From the NCBI RefSeq assembly GCF_000518085.1, contig NZ_JACX01000007.1, positions 53,681 through 117,680 on the forward strand: a stretch of 64,000 nt of DNA. The letters are read 5' to 3'. Positions 63,657-64,000 of the stretch are shown here, piece by piece. Within the stretch, counting starts at the first letter, position 1; every line of letters begins with the position of its first letter. The position numbers and the translations under genes were made by a program. The stretch comes from Bartonella grahamii ATCC 700132. Its GTDB lineage: Bacteria; Pseudomonadota; Alphaproteobacteria; Rhizobiales; Rhizobiaceae. The notes below the pieces were generated by a model, which worked only from the letters and a program-made list of their open reading frames with translations, ran no database searches and was not told the DNA's origin.

Positions 63657-63799
63657 ATCTTTTCTCCTTACATTGAGATGCAATTCACGTGTGGCGTGAA
63701 TCACGCTTGTGTTGAAAGTTGTTAGGAAAGGGTGGGGGTGCTAGGAGGTATTTGTGAAGAGAAGCACCCCCATATGTAAAAAATCTGTAAGTTTATTTT

Positions 63800-64000
63800 T
63801 TAGATGTGCTTAATTTCATATTTCCAATCAGGCAATTGAGTGAGAGCTAATGCGAGTTGTCCTCTGTGACATATGCATACATTGGCTTCAAAACAGGTGA
63901 TTGCAACGCGCTTTTTGTTTAAAAAAATTTGATATAATTTGTTTATTGCACAAGAATTATTCTTGAGAGTTGTATTTCGATAATTTTTAAAAAGGCGGTC
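63800..64000 (-). CDS. DUF488 protein, C-terminal part (runs off window)
   Basis: The last 66 codons of a minus-strand gene, open to the window end and stopping at TAA 63800-63802. It reads KKRVAITCFEAN, then VCICHRGQLALAL and WKYEIKHI, which is the DUF488 signature (the CFE and CHR motifs). DUF488 proteins are small, of unknown function, common in accessory regions. It is probably cargo of the integrated element. The N-terminus lies beyond the window, so completeness cannot be judged. Confidence 0.7.
   Translation of the reverse strand, partial: DRLFKNYRNTTLKNNSCAINKLYQIFLNKKRVAITCFEANVCICHRGQLALALTQLPDWKYEIKHI

Overview
The window looks like a chromosomal segment of a Bartonella-type alphaproteobacterium (order Hyphomicrobiales). 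The basis is the low G+C content, the Rhizobiales-style gene orders (slt-dapA-smpB-udg-rpoZ-rsh-pyrE-acpS-lepB-rnc-era-recO, and trxB next to an LsrB/VtlR-type LysR regulator), a complete Bartonella-style heme uptake locus, and long AT-rich intergenic spacers full of decayed sequence. No rRNA, tRNA, CRISPR array or intact insertion sequence was seen. The genus call rests on recognition of protein families and gene order; no database search was made.

Layout. 0.3-4.4 kb: ubiK-like gene, ybjN-like gene, an OmpR/EnvZ-type two-component pair and an MBL-fold hydrolase. 4.4-10.5 kb: a secreted His-rich protein with a BA14K-like C-terminus, uvrB, a small SH3 protein, then greA-lpcC behind a leader with an intrinsic terminator. 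10.5-18.1 kb: a gene-poor spacer, trkH (probably ATT start), trxB and the lsrB/vtlR-type regulator, followed by a probable AbcR-type sRNA, aatA and a cold-shock gene. 18.3-29.3 kb: carB, ogt, a PleC-type hybrid-free PAS kinase, pepN and a uracil-DNA glycosylase. 29.7-34.9 kb: a tightly overlapping thiamine operon thiC-O-S-G-E-D. 34.9-39.3 kb: a decayed zone with one orphan phage tail-collar gene and an orphan small membrane protein. 39.3-46.6 kb: the heme locus (hutA; hemS-hutB-hutC-hmuV; divergent tonB). 47.7-62.1 kb: dense conserved housekeeping genes from slt to panC-panB. 62.1-64.0 kb: the edge of an integrated element (tyrosine integrase, small Xis-like partner, start of a DUF488 gene running off the window).

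How the genes work together. HutA and TonB bring heme across the outer membrane, HutB-HutC-HmuV across the inner membrane, and HemS handles it in the cytoplasm; the promoter regions carry two strong dyads that could be iron/heme operators. The thi operon builds both thiamine halves but lacks thiF and thiL here and has no recognisable TPP riboswitch. Rsh, RpoZ, GreA, the PleC-type kinase, the LsrB-type regulator and the AbcR-like sRNA form a regulatory set spread over the window.

Most interesting leads: the AbcR-like sRNA downstream of the lsrB-type gene, the promoter-terminator leader in front of greA (GraL-like), three families of decayed dispersed intergenic repeats, the microsatellite-encoded polyHis/polyGln tract in the BA14K-like secreted protein, the paired dyads at the heme locus, and the ATT start of trkH.
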